DNA from: Brevibacillus brevis
Lineage (GTDB): Bacteria; Bacillota; Bacilli; Brevibacillales; Brevibacillaceae
NCBI RefSeq assembly: GCF_022026395.1
Contig: NZ_CP041767.1
Span: forward strand, 1,685,501-1,749,500
DNA length: 64,000 nt
Direction of reading: 5' to 3'
A model generated the notes under the pieces. That model ran no database searches, was not told the origin of the DNA, and saw only the letters and a list, made by a program, of their open reading frames with translations. Each line of letters begins with the position of its first letter. Position 1 is the first letter of the stretch. Of this stretch, positions 43,979 to 52,246 are shown piece after piece. The translations under genes and the position numbers were made by a program.

Positions 43979-45112
43979 TCATTTCAGTAACGTACGATAA
44001 AGAGCAACAATTTGTTCGGTCATGAGTTGAATGGTAAAAGTGGATTCTACTTTGCTCAGCGCGTTTTGCACCATGATCTCACGCAATTGTGGTGAAGTCC
44101 AAAGCCGTTCCATTGCCTGCGCCAACAATGCGGGATTTCCCGGTTCAACGATCAGCCCCGTTTCGCCATCGAAAACAAACTCTTTCACACCGCCGACACT
44201 GCTTGCTACGACAGGAACCTCCGAAGCCATCGCCTCGATAATCGTATAGCCTAGCCCTTCGTACAAGGAAGAGTGGACAAAGCCATCTAAGGCATGCAAG
44301 CACGCTGGAATATCTTGCCGAAATCCAGCAAAGCGAACACGTGATTCCAGCCCCAATTCTTTTACCTTGGCTTCGAGCGCAGCACGTTCAGAGCCGTCCC
44401 CGATCAACACGAGGTAAGGAGTCTCTTTCTTGTCCGCCACAAGCGTATGAAAAGCATCGAGCAGAATCGGGAGACCTTTTACGGGAACAAAGCGAGCGGC
44501 TGTCCCGAACAAAAAGGCGTCCTCTGGTATGTTCCATTCCGCACGTAGTCGATTGCGGTCATTTTCCCGTAAATGGTTTTGCCGATAAGGCTTCATGTCC
44601 ATTCCGTTATAAATCACGCTAATGTCAGACGAGCGAACACCCTGCCCCCGCAAAATATCGGCAATCGCACCACTGATCGCGATATAATGACGGTTCCAAT
44701 GTCTCGTGCTCATTTCCATTATGCTGACAATGGCATAGGCCAAAGAGCTTGTATAATCATAACGAAGTGAGCTGTGAACGGTGGTCAGCAAAGGAACCTT
44801 CATACCGAGAGCTGCCAGTCGGGAAAAGAAATTGGCTTTAATCCCATGCGTATGAATAATCGCTGGTTGGAATGTGGAAAAGGCAGTCCGCAGAGCCTGC
44901 AGCAATCGTAAGTCAAAACGTCCGAACTGATTCAGTGTAATGACCTGGATGCCTGATTCCCGCAACTTACTCGCGAAGAGAGAATCATAGAAGCATACGA
45001 CCGCGACTTCCACTTCGTCGACTGGAAAAGTAGTGACCAAATTGAGAATATGTTGTTCAGCACCGCCAAATTCCCCCCCGCCAATCACGTGGAGGACTCG
45101 TAATTTGCTCAT
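43979..45112 (-). CDS. GT4-family glycosyltransferase
   Basis: The 377-residue GT-B enzyme has N-terminal HVIGGGEFGGAEQHILNL, the IHTHGIKANFFSRLAAL segment, and the C-terminal donor site SLYEGLGYTIIEAMASEVPV with the E-x7-E motif of GT4 enzymes. It probably transfers a nucleotide sugar to a lipid-linked glycan at the cytoplasmic face. GGGTGA precedes the start. It is divergent from a second glycosyltransferase gene. Confidence 0.92.
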   Translation of the reverse strand: MSKLRVLHVIGGGEFGGAEQHILNLVTTFPVDEVEVAVVCFYDSLFASKLRESGIQVITLNQFGRFDLRLLQALRTAFSTFQPAIIHTHGIKANFFSRLAALGMKVPLLTTVHSSLRYDYTSSLAYAIVSIMEMSTRHWNRHYIAISGAIADILRGQGVRSSDISVIYNGMDMKPYRQNHLRENDRNRLRAEWNIPEDAFLFGTAARFVPVKGLPILLDAFHTLVADKKETPYLVLIGDGSERAALEAKVKELGLESRVRFAGFRQDIPACLHALDGFVHSSLYEGLGYTIIEAMASEVPVVASSVGGVKEFVFDGETGLIVEPGNPALLAQAMERLWTSPQLREIMVQNALSKVESTFTIQLMTEQIVALYRTLLK

Positions 45113-45135
45113 CTGAATTCACCCGAATCGTAATT

Positions 45136-45154
45136 AAAAAACCTCAGCTGAGGT
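45136..45154 (-). promoter_or_regulatory. Palindrome before first glycosyltransferase
   Basis: ACCTCAGCTGAGGT (45141-45154) is a perfect palindrome about 30 bases before the start codon. On the minus strand it is followed by five T residues, so it could be an operator or a very short terminator-like hairpin. Confidence 0.4.
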
Positions 45155-45321
45155 ATGTACATGGAGGCACGACCGAATAGAGGCGGTGTACCGAAAAATG
45201 GACGATCATTTATAAACAAAGCCATTTTCACTATAGCAGATGCCTGCTAGATTCGCAATAAGACAGCACTTATGGTATCGTTGATGATGGAAAATTGAAA
45301 TGGAGAAGGACGGTTACGTAA

Positions 45322-46671
45322 ATGAATACGCACAACGTGTTGATCATATGCTACATATTTCCTCCAATTGGTGGAGGCGGCGTGCCAAGACCGTTGAAAA
45401 TGGCCAAATATTTGGGGGAGTTTGGCTGGAATGTCCATGTGCTGACAGTAGATCCTGCTTATCATGCGACGCTTGATCCATCCCTTTTGGCACAACTGCC
45501 GAGTGATGTCACTATTCACCGTGCGAAGGAGTGGCAGCTGCTGCCGAATCGAGGGGGACAAGCCGCATCAGCAAGTACCAATACAGCGTCCGCACCATTA
45601 CAGCCGTCATTTAAGGCGAAGGTAAAAAAGCAGGTCGTTCATGTGCTGAAAAAAGTGAAGCCATACTTGTTGATTCCAGACGACCAAATCCTGTGGATGC
45701 CGAATGCGCTCAAGCTGGGGCGGGAAATAATGCGCCGTGAAAAGATCGACGTGATTTTTTCCACATCGGGACCGGTGACGAATCACTTGATTGCGAAAAA
45801 GCTTTCCCGTGAGTTTGGCTGCAAATGGGTAGCGGATTTCCGTGATCCATGGACGCAAAATATGCACACCTCTGGCATCGAATGGCGAGAGCGCATGGAA
45901 GAGCGAATGGAGGAGGCGGTGATGTCCCAAGCGGATGCGATCACGACCGTTACTGCGACCTTCGCCTATAATTTTCGCGAGAAGCACCAGAACCGTATCA
46001 AGCGAATGGAGCTGATCTACAATGGGTTTGATCAGGCTGATTTTCAAGGGTTGGCTCCGAGTCATGCTGTTCCGGAAAAGTTTCATGCGGTGTACGCAGG
46101 TATTTTGTATCAAAAGCGCAATCCACGCCTCCTCCTGCAAGCCATCCGGGAACTCATCGATGAAAAAGCAGTAGACCGAAATGATCTCTTGCTCAGCTTT
46201 GCCGGGGTGTTCGATTATCCGGGGTATTCCGAAAATCGCGATTGTGTGGAAGCATTGGGGCTGGGTGACATCGTTCGTGTGTTGGGGAACCTGCCGCATA
46301 AAGAAGCGCTCGGACTGATGAAAGGCGCCAATGCCCTCTTGCTGATCGGGGATGTGTCCGCTGACGCCGGAGCGTATATTCCGGGCAAGCTCTACGAATA
46401 CATGGGGATTGGCAACCCGATCCTAGCTCTGAACAAAAGAGGCGAAGCGACAGAGATTATTGAAGATTTCCGTCTCGGACAAGTAGCCGATCCAGAGCAA
46501 AAAGACGAGATCAAGCAAGCATACCTGAAGCTGTACCAGGAGTGGAAAGCGCAAGGTCAAACGGGTAGCGAGGAACGCGGAGCAGATTTTGCAGAGCGTG
46601 TGAAACCGTATGAGCGCCGTGAACAGGCGAAGCAATTGGCGCAATTGATGGATGAACTGGTGAAAAAATAG
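45322..46671 (+). CDS. GT4-like glycosyltransferase
   Basis: The 449-residue protein has a GT-B layout: ICYIFPPIGGGGVPRPLKMA at the start, SGPVTNHLIAKKLSREFGCK, DFRDPWTQNMH, and in the donor half IPGKLYEYMGIGNPILALNK. It resembles transferases with the FPPIGGGGV motif found in capsule and wall-polymer clusters. GAGAAGGA precedes the ATG. Sugar and acceptor are unknown. Two terminators follow. Confidence 0.9.
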   Translation: MNTHNVLIICYIFPPIGGGGVPRPLKMAKYLGEFGWNVHVLTVDPAYHATLDPSLLAQLPSDVTIHRAKEWQLLPNRGGQAASASTNTASAPLQPSFKAKVKKQVVHVLKKVKPYLLIPDDQILWMPNALKLGREIMRREKIDVIFSTSGPVTNHLIAKKLSREFGCKWVADFRDPWTQNMHTSGIEWRERMEERMEEAVMSQADAITTVTATFAYNFREKHQNRIKRMELIYNGFDQADFQGLAPSHAVPEKFHAVYAGILYQKRNPRLLLQAIRELIDEKAVDRNDLLLSFAGVFDYPGYSENRDCVEALGLGDIVRVLGNLPHKEALGLMKGANALLLIGDVSADAGAYIPGKLYEYMGIGNPILALNKRGEATEIIEDFRLGQVADPEQKDEIKQAYLKLYQEWKAQGQTGSEERGADFAERVKPYERREQAKQLAQLMDELVKK

Positions 46672-46681
46672 TACGGCATCG

Positions 46682-46711
46682 CCCCGGAGCCAATGAAGGC
46701 TGCGGGGTTTT
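46682..46711 (+). terminator. Terminator after second glycosyltransferase
   Basis: CCCCG-g-AGCC pairs with GGCT-g-CGGGG, followed by T residues. Confidence 0.85.
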
Positions 46712-46743
46712 CTTCGTGTGGCAGGCATACTTCTTTTGTTTCA

Positions 46744-46777
46744 AAATAAAAGGACCTGACGATGTTCGCCAGGTCCT
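46744..46777 (-). terminator. Terminator of the ligase/FG-GAP/lipoprotein operon
   Basis: On the minus strand AGGACCTG and CAGGTCCT pair around 11 bases and TTTATTTT follows. Confidence 0.85.
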
Positions 46778-46792
46778 GATTCGTACCGATTT

Positions 46793-46825
46793 GTCTGCTG
46801 CCAAGCTAAGGTAGCAGGCTTTTTT
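46793..46825 (+). terminator. Second plus-strand terminator
   Basis: GTCTGCTGCC pairs with GGTAGCAGGC (with G-U pairs) and six T residues follow. It blocks read-through into the antisense of the lipoprotein gene, whose stop it overlaps. Confidence 0.75.
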
Positions 46826-47642
46826 AGTACAGCAAATATTTCTCTATTTCTTCCGGTTCCTTAATGTGAATGCCACCAGTATCACCGTATTTAAACAGGT
46901 TGAACATCACTTGCTGGTCCATCGTTCCGGCTTCAGGCAGTGGGAGAATGATCCAGGTCTCGTACTGGTGGATCAGACGGTCTTCCTTGCCGAACCAAAA
47001 CGTTGTCTTGATCGTGGATTCCTTCAAGATGTAATCCAGATCAGGGCGTTCTCCCAATTGCTTTTTCAATGGTTCAAACAGTGGGCTTTGGCTATTTTTC
47101 AGCCATTCTGCTCCTGTCATTTTCAATTGGAACGGAACGCTGACTACACCGATAGCTTTTTCCTCAGGCAATTGGACAGCCTTGTCCATGAAAGGCAGCC
47201 AGTCCTCGAAGCCCTTCAATACGTCGAAGGCAAGTGGCTCCTCTGAAGCGGTCACGAACTGCTCATTCGCCTTGATATAGCGTTTGTCGTTAATTCGATA
47301 GTACGAATACGGCTGGGCCGCGATACGTGCATCCACATTGTAGCCTTTCCCGTTGATGACAGCTCCATTGAACATACTCGTCGTGGTACGAGACAGGATT
47401 GTGTTTTTCACATAACCTTTATACCAGTAAGTCTGTGCCTCTTCATTCGTTTTGCCCTTTTCCAGGGCTGTTTTCAACCACTCGGCTCCTGACTCGGTTT
47501 GGACCGTTGTCGTTTGATCCGGCTTCTGGTCAAAATTGGTAGTGGCAAAAGCCTTCGTCCCTGATTCATACGTGCAGCCACCGAGCAGGGAGGCTGTGCA
47601 GATGGCAGCGAGCAATACCCATGCTTTCGTCGCTTTACGCAT
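46824..47642 (-). CDS. Lipoprotein of unknown function
   Basis: The 272-residue protein has a lipoprotein signal (MRKATKAWVLLAAICTAS, lipobox LLGGC, cysteine at 23). The mature domain is rich in aromatic residues (AQTYWYKGYVKN, QPYSYYRINDKRYIK), with late FKYGDTGGIHIKEPEE. I do not recognise the family; the TYWYKGYVKN region recalls extracytoplasmic lipoproteins that carry hydrophobic ligands. It overlaps the FG-GAP gene by 8 bases and is last in a three-gene operon. Confidence 0.85.
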   Translation of the reverse strand: MRKATKAWVLLAAICTASLLGGCTYESGTKAFATTNFDQKPDQTTTVQTESGAEWLKTALEKGKTNEEAQTYWYKGYVKNTILSRTTTSMFNGAVINGKGYNVDARIAAQPYSYYRINDKRYIKANEQFVTASEEPLAFDVLKGFEDWLPFMDKAVQLPEEKAIGVVSVPFQLKMTGAEWLKNSQSPLFEPLKKQLGERPDLDYILKESTIKTTFWFGKEDRLIHQYETWIILPLPEAGTMDQQVMFNLFKYGDTGGIHIKEPEEIEKYLLY

Positions 47643-49263
47643 GGCGAAACCTCCTTACGACCCCGTATCCCAAGAGTCCCACGAATAGCGCGATTGTGAG
47701 TCCGAGTACCGGAATGTTGTGCTGCTTAAACACGAGAATACGATGCGAATTGTACATGTTGGCCACGATTTCGTTTTCTTTGTCTCCATCGATGTCGCCG
47801 ATTTGCACATTGATCAGCGGCATGTATATGCGCCAGTTTTGTTTCAAGCCCTCTGGCGTGTAGTCATAGCCAGACAAATAGCGAGTATCTGTGGTACTTA
47901 CCCAGCTTTTTGCTTTGGCTACGATCTCAGGCTTGGCGTTGTTACCAATCGTAGCAAAGTTGGAGAAGCGGAAGCTCTTATCGTGGTCACCGCTTGCCCA
48001 CAAAATTTCCCACGTACCGTCTGCTTTTGGTTTCAAGATGTACGAAGGTTTGCCTGCCACGAGCAGCTCATCGACCTTGTCGTTGTCGATATCGGCAGGA
48101 ATGAACTCGCCAGTTGCCAATTCGGCCTGTTTGCGTGTCAGTGTGTACGATTCTGTCAGTGTGCCATCTGGCTCTACAGACAGTACACTCAGGTGCTCGC
48201 CCATGACAACGATTCCTTCGCGGCCATCTGGCAGCATCATGGTGGTCATCAGCTTGGTTGCTTTTGTCGTGCCGCCAAAAGGCTTGCCGTCGTAGTTGCC
48301 TGTCAGCATACCATCCTTGATGTGTAGATCCGTGTACTTGGAACCCAATGTTTGTCGTACGTCCATACTGCCTGCGTTATCTGCCAGTTGGTTTGCGATG
48401 TTCTCCATATCAAGCATAAACGCACGATAGGGTGCCGTTCCGATTTGCATCATGCCCTCCGCATATGGTTGGCGTTGGACATTCGGTACCAATTGACCGT
48501 CTTTCATCGTGTAATACGGGAAGCCCGGATAATCGGTCGGCAATTTTTCCTGGATGATCTTCATGGTTTCTGCCGGAATCTGATCATTCGGCATCCGCAC
48601 CATTTGACCATCTTTCCAGGTCAGGACGTAAAGAGAAACAGGTTCCGCCTGCAAATGGCGCAGCTTCTCTGCCATTGCTTTTTTCTCTTCTTCCGTCTCT
48701 GGCTTTTCAATTTTTTCCGGCAGTGGAAGCTCCTCGGCATTGCCGTACGTGATGATCTCCATGCTGCCATCGCCATTGACGTCATGCAGCGCGATCGGGA
48801 AGTAATCCACCCAATCGCCGTTGTACAAACGGTCAGATTCGTATGTCACGGTAAAGTGGCTCAGTGCAGTCAGCGTATCTCTGTTGAACGTCACATTCGC
48901 CAAGAGGGCGATCAGAACCAACGAGCCGACTGCACGCCAGTTGAGGCGTCCATACCATTTCACGAGAAGCGCAATCACGATGACTGCGATTGCACCACCG
49001 ATCAACAGAGCAGCAGTCGTTTTCACATCGACACGTGTCAGTGCGCGATCCAAGAGCAAGAAGCCGATGGTAAACACAAGCACTTGTCGACGTTCCGACG
49101 GATGTACCACAAAGTAGCAAAAAGCTAGCAGTGGCAGGAAAATGAGTACAGCAATCCACGTTAAATCAAGGAACGCGGGTTTCACGAGCAAATGATAAAT
49201 CAGAAACAGGGCAATGGCGTACAGCGCCCAGCTTATCGTTTCGAGAATAGGATTCCGGCGCAT
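47635..49263 (-). CDS. Membrane protein with extracytoplasmic FG-GAP/VCBS-like domain
   Basis: The 542-residue protein starts with about five membrane helices (15-155). A large extracytoplasmic domain follows, with DxDxDG-type calcium loops of FG-GAP/VCBS propellers (DVNGDGSMEIITYG, ADIDNDKVDELLV, GDIDGDKENEIVANM), and one C-terminal helix ends in RRFRHA. AAGGTGGTGAG precedes the ATG at 49263; the longer frame runs into the upstream gene. It lies 4 bases after the ligase gene and overlaps the lipoprotein gene, so the three probably work together on a polysaccharide. The exact role is unknown. Confidence 0.85.
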   Translation of the reverse strand: MRRNPILETISWALYAIALFLIYHLLVKPAFLDLTWIAVLIFLPLLAFCYFVVHPSERRQVLVFTIGFLLLDRALTRVDVKTTAALLIGGAIAVIVIALLVKWYGRLNWRAVGSLVLIALLANVTFNRDTLTALSHFTVTYESDRLYNGDWVDYFPIALHDVNGDGSMEIITYGNAEELPLPEKIEKPETEEEKKAMAEKLRHLQAEPVSLYVLTWKDGQMVRMPNDQIPAETMKIIQEKLPTDYPGFPYYTMKDGQLVPNVQRQPYAEGMMQIGTAPYRAFMLDMENIANQLADNAGSMDVRQTLGSKYTDLHIKDGMLTGNYDGKPFGGTTKATKLMTTMMLPDGREGIVVMGEHLSVLSVEPDGTLTESYTLTRKQAELATGEFIPADIDNDKVDELLVAGKPSYILKPKADGTWEILWASGDHDKSFRFSNFATIGNNAKPEIVAKAKSWVSTTDTRYLSGYDYTPEGLKQNWRIYMPLINVQIGDIDGDKENEIVANMYNSHRILVFKQHNIPVLGLTIALFVGLLGYGVVRRFRHA

Positions 49264-49267
49264 GTGC

Positions 49268-50530
49268 TCACCACCTTTTGTTTTGTGTCTGGTCGACGAA
49301 TAATGCGCAGAGGAAGCCGCCAAACAGCCAGAAATAGAGGGCCATGAACGGCACCTCGAAAATGTTTTCAACGAGGTTATGCGTAGCTACCGCAATTAAT
49401 CCGCCCAGCAGTCCGAGTATCGCAAAAAAGTGTGGCGAGCCTTGGATGTTGCGTATGAGCCCAGCTCCGTATTTGAACATCGTGATCACGGTTCCGATCA
49501 ACAGGATGATCCCGATCAGACCGTATTCCGCCAAACTTTTAAAGAAGTAGCTGTCTGAATAAATGGTACCGAAATGGCGAGCTGCAACTGCTCCGCCGTG
49601 ATGACCGAGTCCGACACCGAACAATGGCTCGATACGCATATTGTCGTATGCTTTTCCCCAGCGCCCGATGCGTCCACCTTCACTGCTAGATTCGAAGTAT
49701 TCAGGTGTAAAAAGCGTGAAAATGCGATCTTTTACTTTTCCGACAAGCGGAACTGAATCAGGAACGAAGAACAGGGCTACAACCCCGATAATCCCTGCGA
49801 TCACCAAATATCCTGCTACTCGTTTGTTCCAGATGTAGAAGCAAACGAACACGGCAAAGGCAAGAGCGAACCAGGCACCGCGGGACCCGGTTAAGAGCAA
49901 AGCAAGCACGGTGGTCAGTGCTACAATGGCCCAAATCAATTTTTGCTTGAGAGTAGTAGCAGTCATGAACAGACCAGCGGCAATCGGTGTAACCAACGCC
50001 ATATAGCTGCCCAATACGTTCGGGCTCGTTACGAAGGAGAATGCACGCGTGGTAACTGCTTCTCCTTCCTGTACCCATGATTCAGGTGTTTTGACGCCTA
50101 CGATGACTTGCAAGACACCATACAGTGCCGCTACGAAACCAACCAGCACAAGTACCTTCATGAACTTGTTCAGGTCTTCCATCGACTTCAGCAAATAGAA
50201 GCCCATGAAAAAGGCGAGGATGTACTGGTAGACGGAACGGAATCCTTCCACAGTCGCTTCCCAGTTCGCCATGTCAGTCACCATGATGGCAATTCCGAGG
50301 ACGAAAAAGGCTCCAAGCCAATGTTTGATTCCAGGCATCGTCCGATTTGACTGTAAAAACGCAACGAACGTAAACAGCATCAGAACGATGAGCAGTCCTT
50401 CATCCCACAGAGAAGATATGACTGGAATCGGTAGAATCTGTCGCAAGACGTAATCGATTACGGGATAGGCCAACAGCAAATACAACCACGTAGATGATTG
50501 GCTTCCCCACTTCAACACGGTTTCTCTCAT
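49268..50530 (-). CDS. O-antigen ligase/Wzy-type polymerase family protein
   Basis: The 420-residue, roughly 12-helix protein has the Wzy_C pattern: PNVLGSYMALVTPIAAGLFM, LLLTGSRGAWFALAFAVFV and the loop GVGLGHHGGAVAARHFGTIY with the conserved histidine and arginine region, then ATHNLVENIFEVPF. Such proteins polymerise or transfer lipid-linked glycans outside the membrane. It heads an operon with the FG-GAP and lipoprotein genes. AGGAGG lies about 11 bases before the ATG. It is divergent from murJ. Confidence 0.9.
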   Translation of the reverse strand: MRETVLKWGSQSSTWLYLLLAYPVIDYVLRQILPIPVISSLWDEGLLIVLMLFTFVAFLQSNRTMPGIKHWLGAFFVLGIAIMVTDMANWEATVEGFRSVYQYILAFFMGFYLLKSMEDLNKFMKVLVLVGFVAALYGVLQVIVGVKTPESWVQEGEAVTTRAFSFVTSPNVLGSYMALVTPIAAGLFMTATTLKQKLIWAIVALTTVLALLLTGSRGAWFALAFAVFVCFYIWNKRVAGYLVIAGIIGVVALFFVPDSVPLVGKVKDRIFTLFTPEYFESSSEGGRIGRWGKAYDNMRIEPLFGVGLGHHGGAVAARHFGTIYSDSYFFKSLAEYGLIGIILLIGTVITMFKYGAGLIRNIQGSPHFFAILGLLGGLIAVATHNLVENIFEVPFMALYFWLFGGFLCALFVDQTQNKRW

Positions 50531-50550
50531 TTTTATTGTAGTCCTCCTAC

Positions 50551-50570
50551 AGGTAGGGATTAACCTACCT
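50551..50570 (-). promoter_or_regulatory. Inverted repeat at the ligase-operon start site
   Basis: AGGTAGG and CCTACCT are perfect 7-base arms around GATTAA, lying just downstream of the minus-strand -10. This position would suit a repressor or a leader hairpin. Confidence 0.45.
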
Positions 50571-50600
50571 ATTATAATGAATCTGACAACCCGGTAGCAA
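50571..50600 (-). promoter_or_regulatory. Promoter of the ligase/FG-GAP/lipoprotein operon
   Basis: On the minus strand TTGCTA (complement of 50595-50600), 18 bases, then TATAAT (complement of 50571-50576). Confidence 0.65.
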
Positions 50601-50713
50601 GCCGGGGGGAAAGAGGTTGGTAGGAACGGTAGAAATAAGATATGATAACTAGGTAGTTTGAGGGGTTAGAATCAAGCCTGGAACGTAGGGTTTCAAATAG
50701 GGATAGGAGAAAA

Positions 50714-52246
50714 GTGGACATGAGTTTGTTAAAAATTGCTTCCATGATTGTCGTGCTGACTCTCGTTGGAAGGCTTCTGGGCTTTTTTCGCAGTGTATAT
50801 GTATCCAGCTTGTACGGGACTGGCATGGAGGCAGATGCGTTTAATATCGCGGCAACGATTCCGCTGACGCTGTTCTTGGTCATACCGGGAGCCGTCAATG
50901 CAGTGCTGATCCCGACGATGCGGGGCATGATGGAAAAAGGAGAGCGGACGACTGACTTGTATCAGAAGATGCTCACGATCATTTTGGGTATATTCGTTGC
51001 TCTCTCTGCTTTAGGGGTTGTCTTTTCTTACCAGCTGGCTGCGATGTTTGGACTGACGGGTGAGAAGCTGGAGCTCACGGCTAGCATGCTGCAATGGATG
51101 TGGCCATCAGCTATTTTCATCGGGTTAACGGGGCTTTGGTCGAGTATTTGCAATGCTCACCAACATTTCTTTACACCGACGCTTGGCACGGTAGTCAATG
51201 GAGCTTTGGTGATTGTCAGCATGTATGTGCTCGTTCCGATGTATGGTCCCATTGGATTGGCAATGGCTACGACAATCGGTTACTTGGCTGCACTGTTGCC
51301 GATTCTCCCTACCTTGCGCGGATTCGGCTATCAGCAGCGCTTCTCCTTTGCTTGGCGTGAGGACGCAGCTCTCAAAGGCATGGGTGAGCGCGTCATTCCG
51401 ATTTTAATTGGTGCGGTGGTTGCTCAGGCGACTACCTTTTTGGAGCGAGGCTTCGCGGAAGGGCTTGGAACGGGTGTCGTTTCCGCTCTTGCCAATGCGA
51501 ACCAGATCATGCAATTGCCTCTGGCTATTTTTGTCGGGGCGTTTACGCTGCCGTTATTCCCGCTGTTGGCTAGTCATGTCAAGCGGGGAGAAATGACGGA
51601 GATGAAGCAAATCCTGCAAAAGGGACTTGCCTATCTTCTCATTTTGCTACTGCCCGTGACGGTTGGACTTACGCTATACGCAGAGCCTATCATCCGACTA
51701 GCTTTTGAGCGTGGTGCGTTCGATGAGCATTCTGTCGCTTTGACAGCGTGGGCACTGCCGTTTTACGGCGTGGGGCTTTTCTTTTTAGCGTCGAGAGACT
51801 TGCTGACTCGCGCCTTTTATGCACTGGAAAACACGAAGACACCCGTTATGATCGGGGCGATTGGGATCGGTGTGTATGCCCTTGCCAACTGGTTGCTCAT
51901 TCCACTGCTTGGTCATGGCGGAATTGCTCTTGCCAATGCGGTATCGGCTATCAGTCAAGCGCTCCTGCTGTTCATTTTGCTATGGAGGGCAGTAGGCAGC
52001 CCTGTACGAGCGAATTTCCTCATGACCACGGGGAAAACCATTCTGGGCTGCGCAGTCATGGCTGGTGCTATTTTGTTCGTCGATCCATGGTTATCCGTAT
52101 TGCCTGTCTGGTTGTACTTGCCGCTAGGAATTATGGGTGCAGCTCTTTTATATCTTGTCGTGCTCATTTTGGTTCGCGAGCCACTTGTATCAGAACTGCT
52201 GCAAAAAGTACGCAAGCGGTCTACTCCAGTGGGAGGACGCTCGTAA
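50714..52246 (+). CDS. murJ: MurJ/MviN-like lipid flippase
   Basis: This 510-residue, 14-helix protein of the MOP superfamily starts LLKIASMIVVLTLVGRLLGF and carries the MviN signature regions GTGMEADAFNIAATIP, PGAVNAVLIPTM and SRDLLTRAFYALENTKTPV. It should flip lipid II or a lipid-linked polysaccharide precursor. The start is GTG at 50714 or ATG at 50720; AGGAGA suits either. Its 3' end overlaps the convergent adenylate-forming gene by 26 bases, so no terminator separates them. Confidence 0.92.
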   Translation: MDMSLLKIASMIVVLTLVGRLLGFFRSVYVSSLYGTGMEADAFNIAATIPLTLFLVIPGAVNAVLIPTMRGMMEKGERTTDLYQKMLTIILGIFVALSALGVVFSYQLAAMFGLTGEKLELTASMLQWMWPSAIFIGLTGLWSSICNAHQHFFTPTLGTVVNGALVIVSMYVLVPMYGPIGLAMATTIGYLAALLPILPTLRGFGYQQRFSFAWREDAALKGMGERVIPILIGAVVAQATTFLERGFAEGLGTGVVSALANANQIMQLPLAIFVGAFTLPLFPLLASHVKRGEMTEMKQILQKGLAYLLILLLPVTVGLTLYAEPIIRLAFERGAFDEHSVALTAWALPFYGVGLFFLASRDLLTRAFYALENTKTPVMIGAIGIGVYALANWLLIPLLGHGGIALANAVSAISQALLLFILLWRAVGSPVRANFLMTTGKTILGCAVMAGAILFVDPWLSVLPVWLYLPLGIMGAALLYLVVLILVREPLVSELLQKVRKRSTPVGGRS

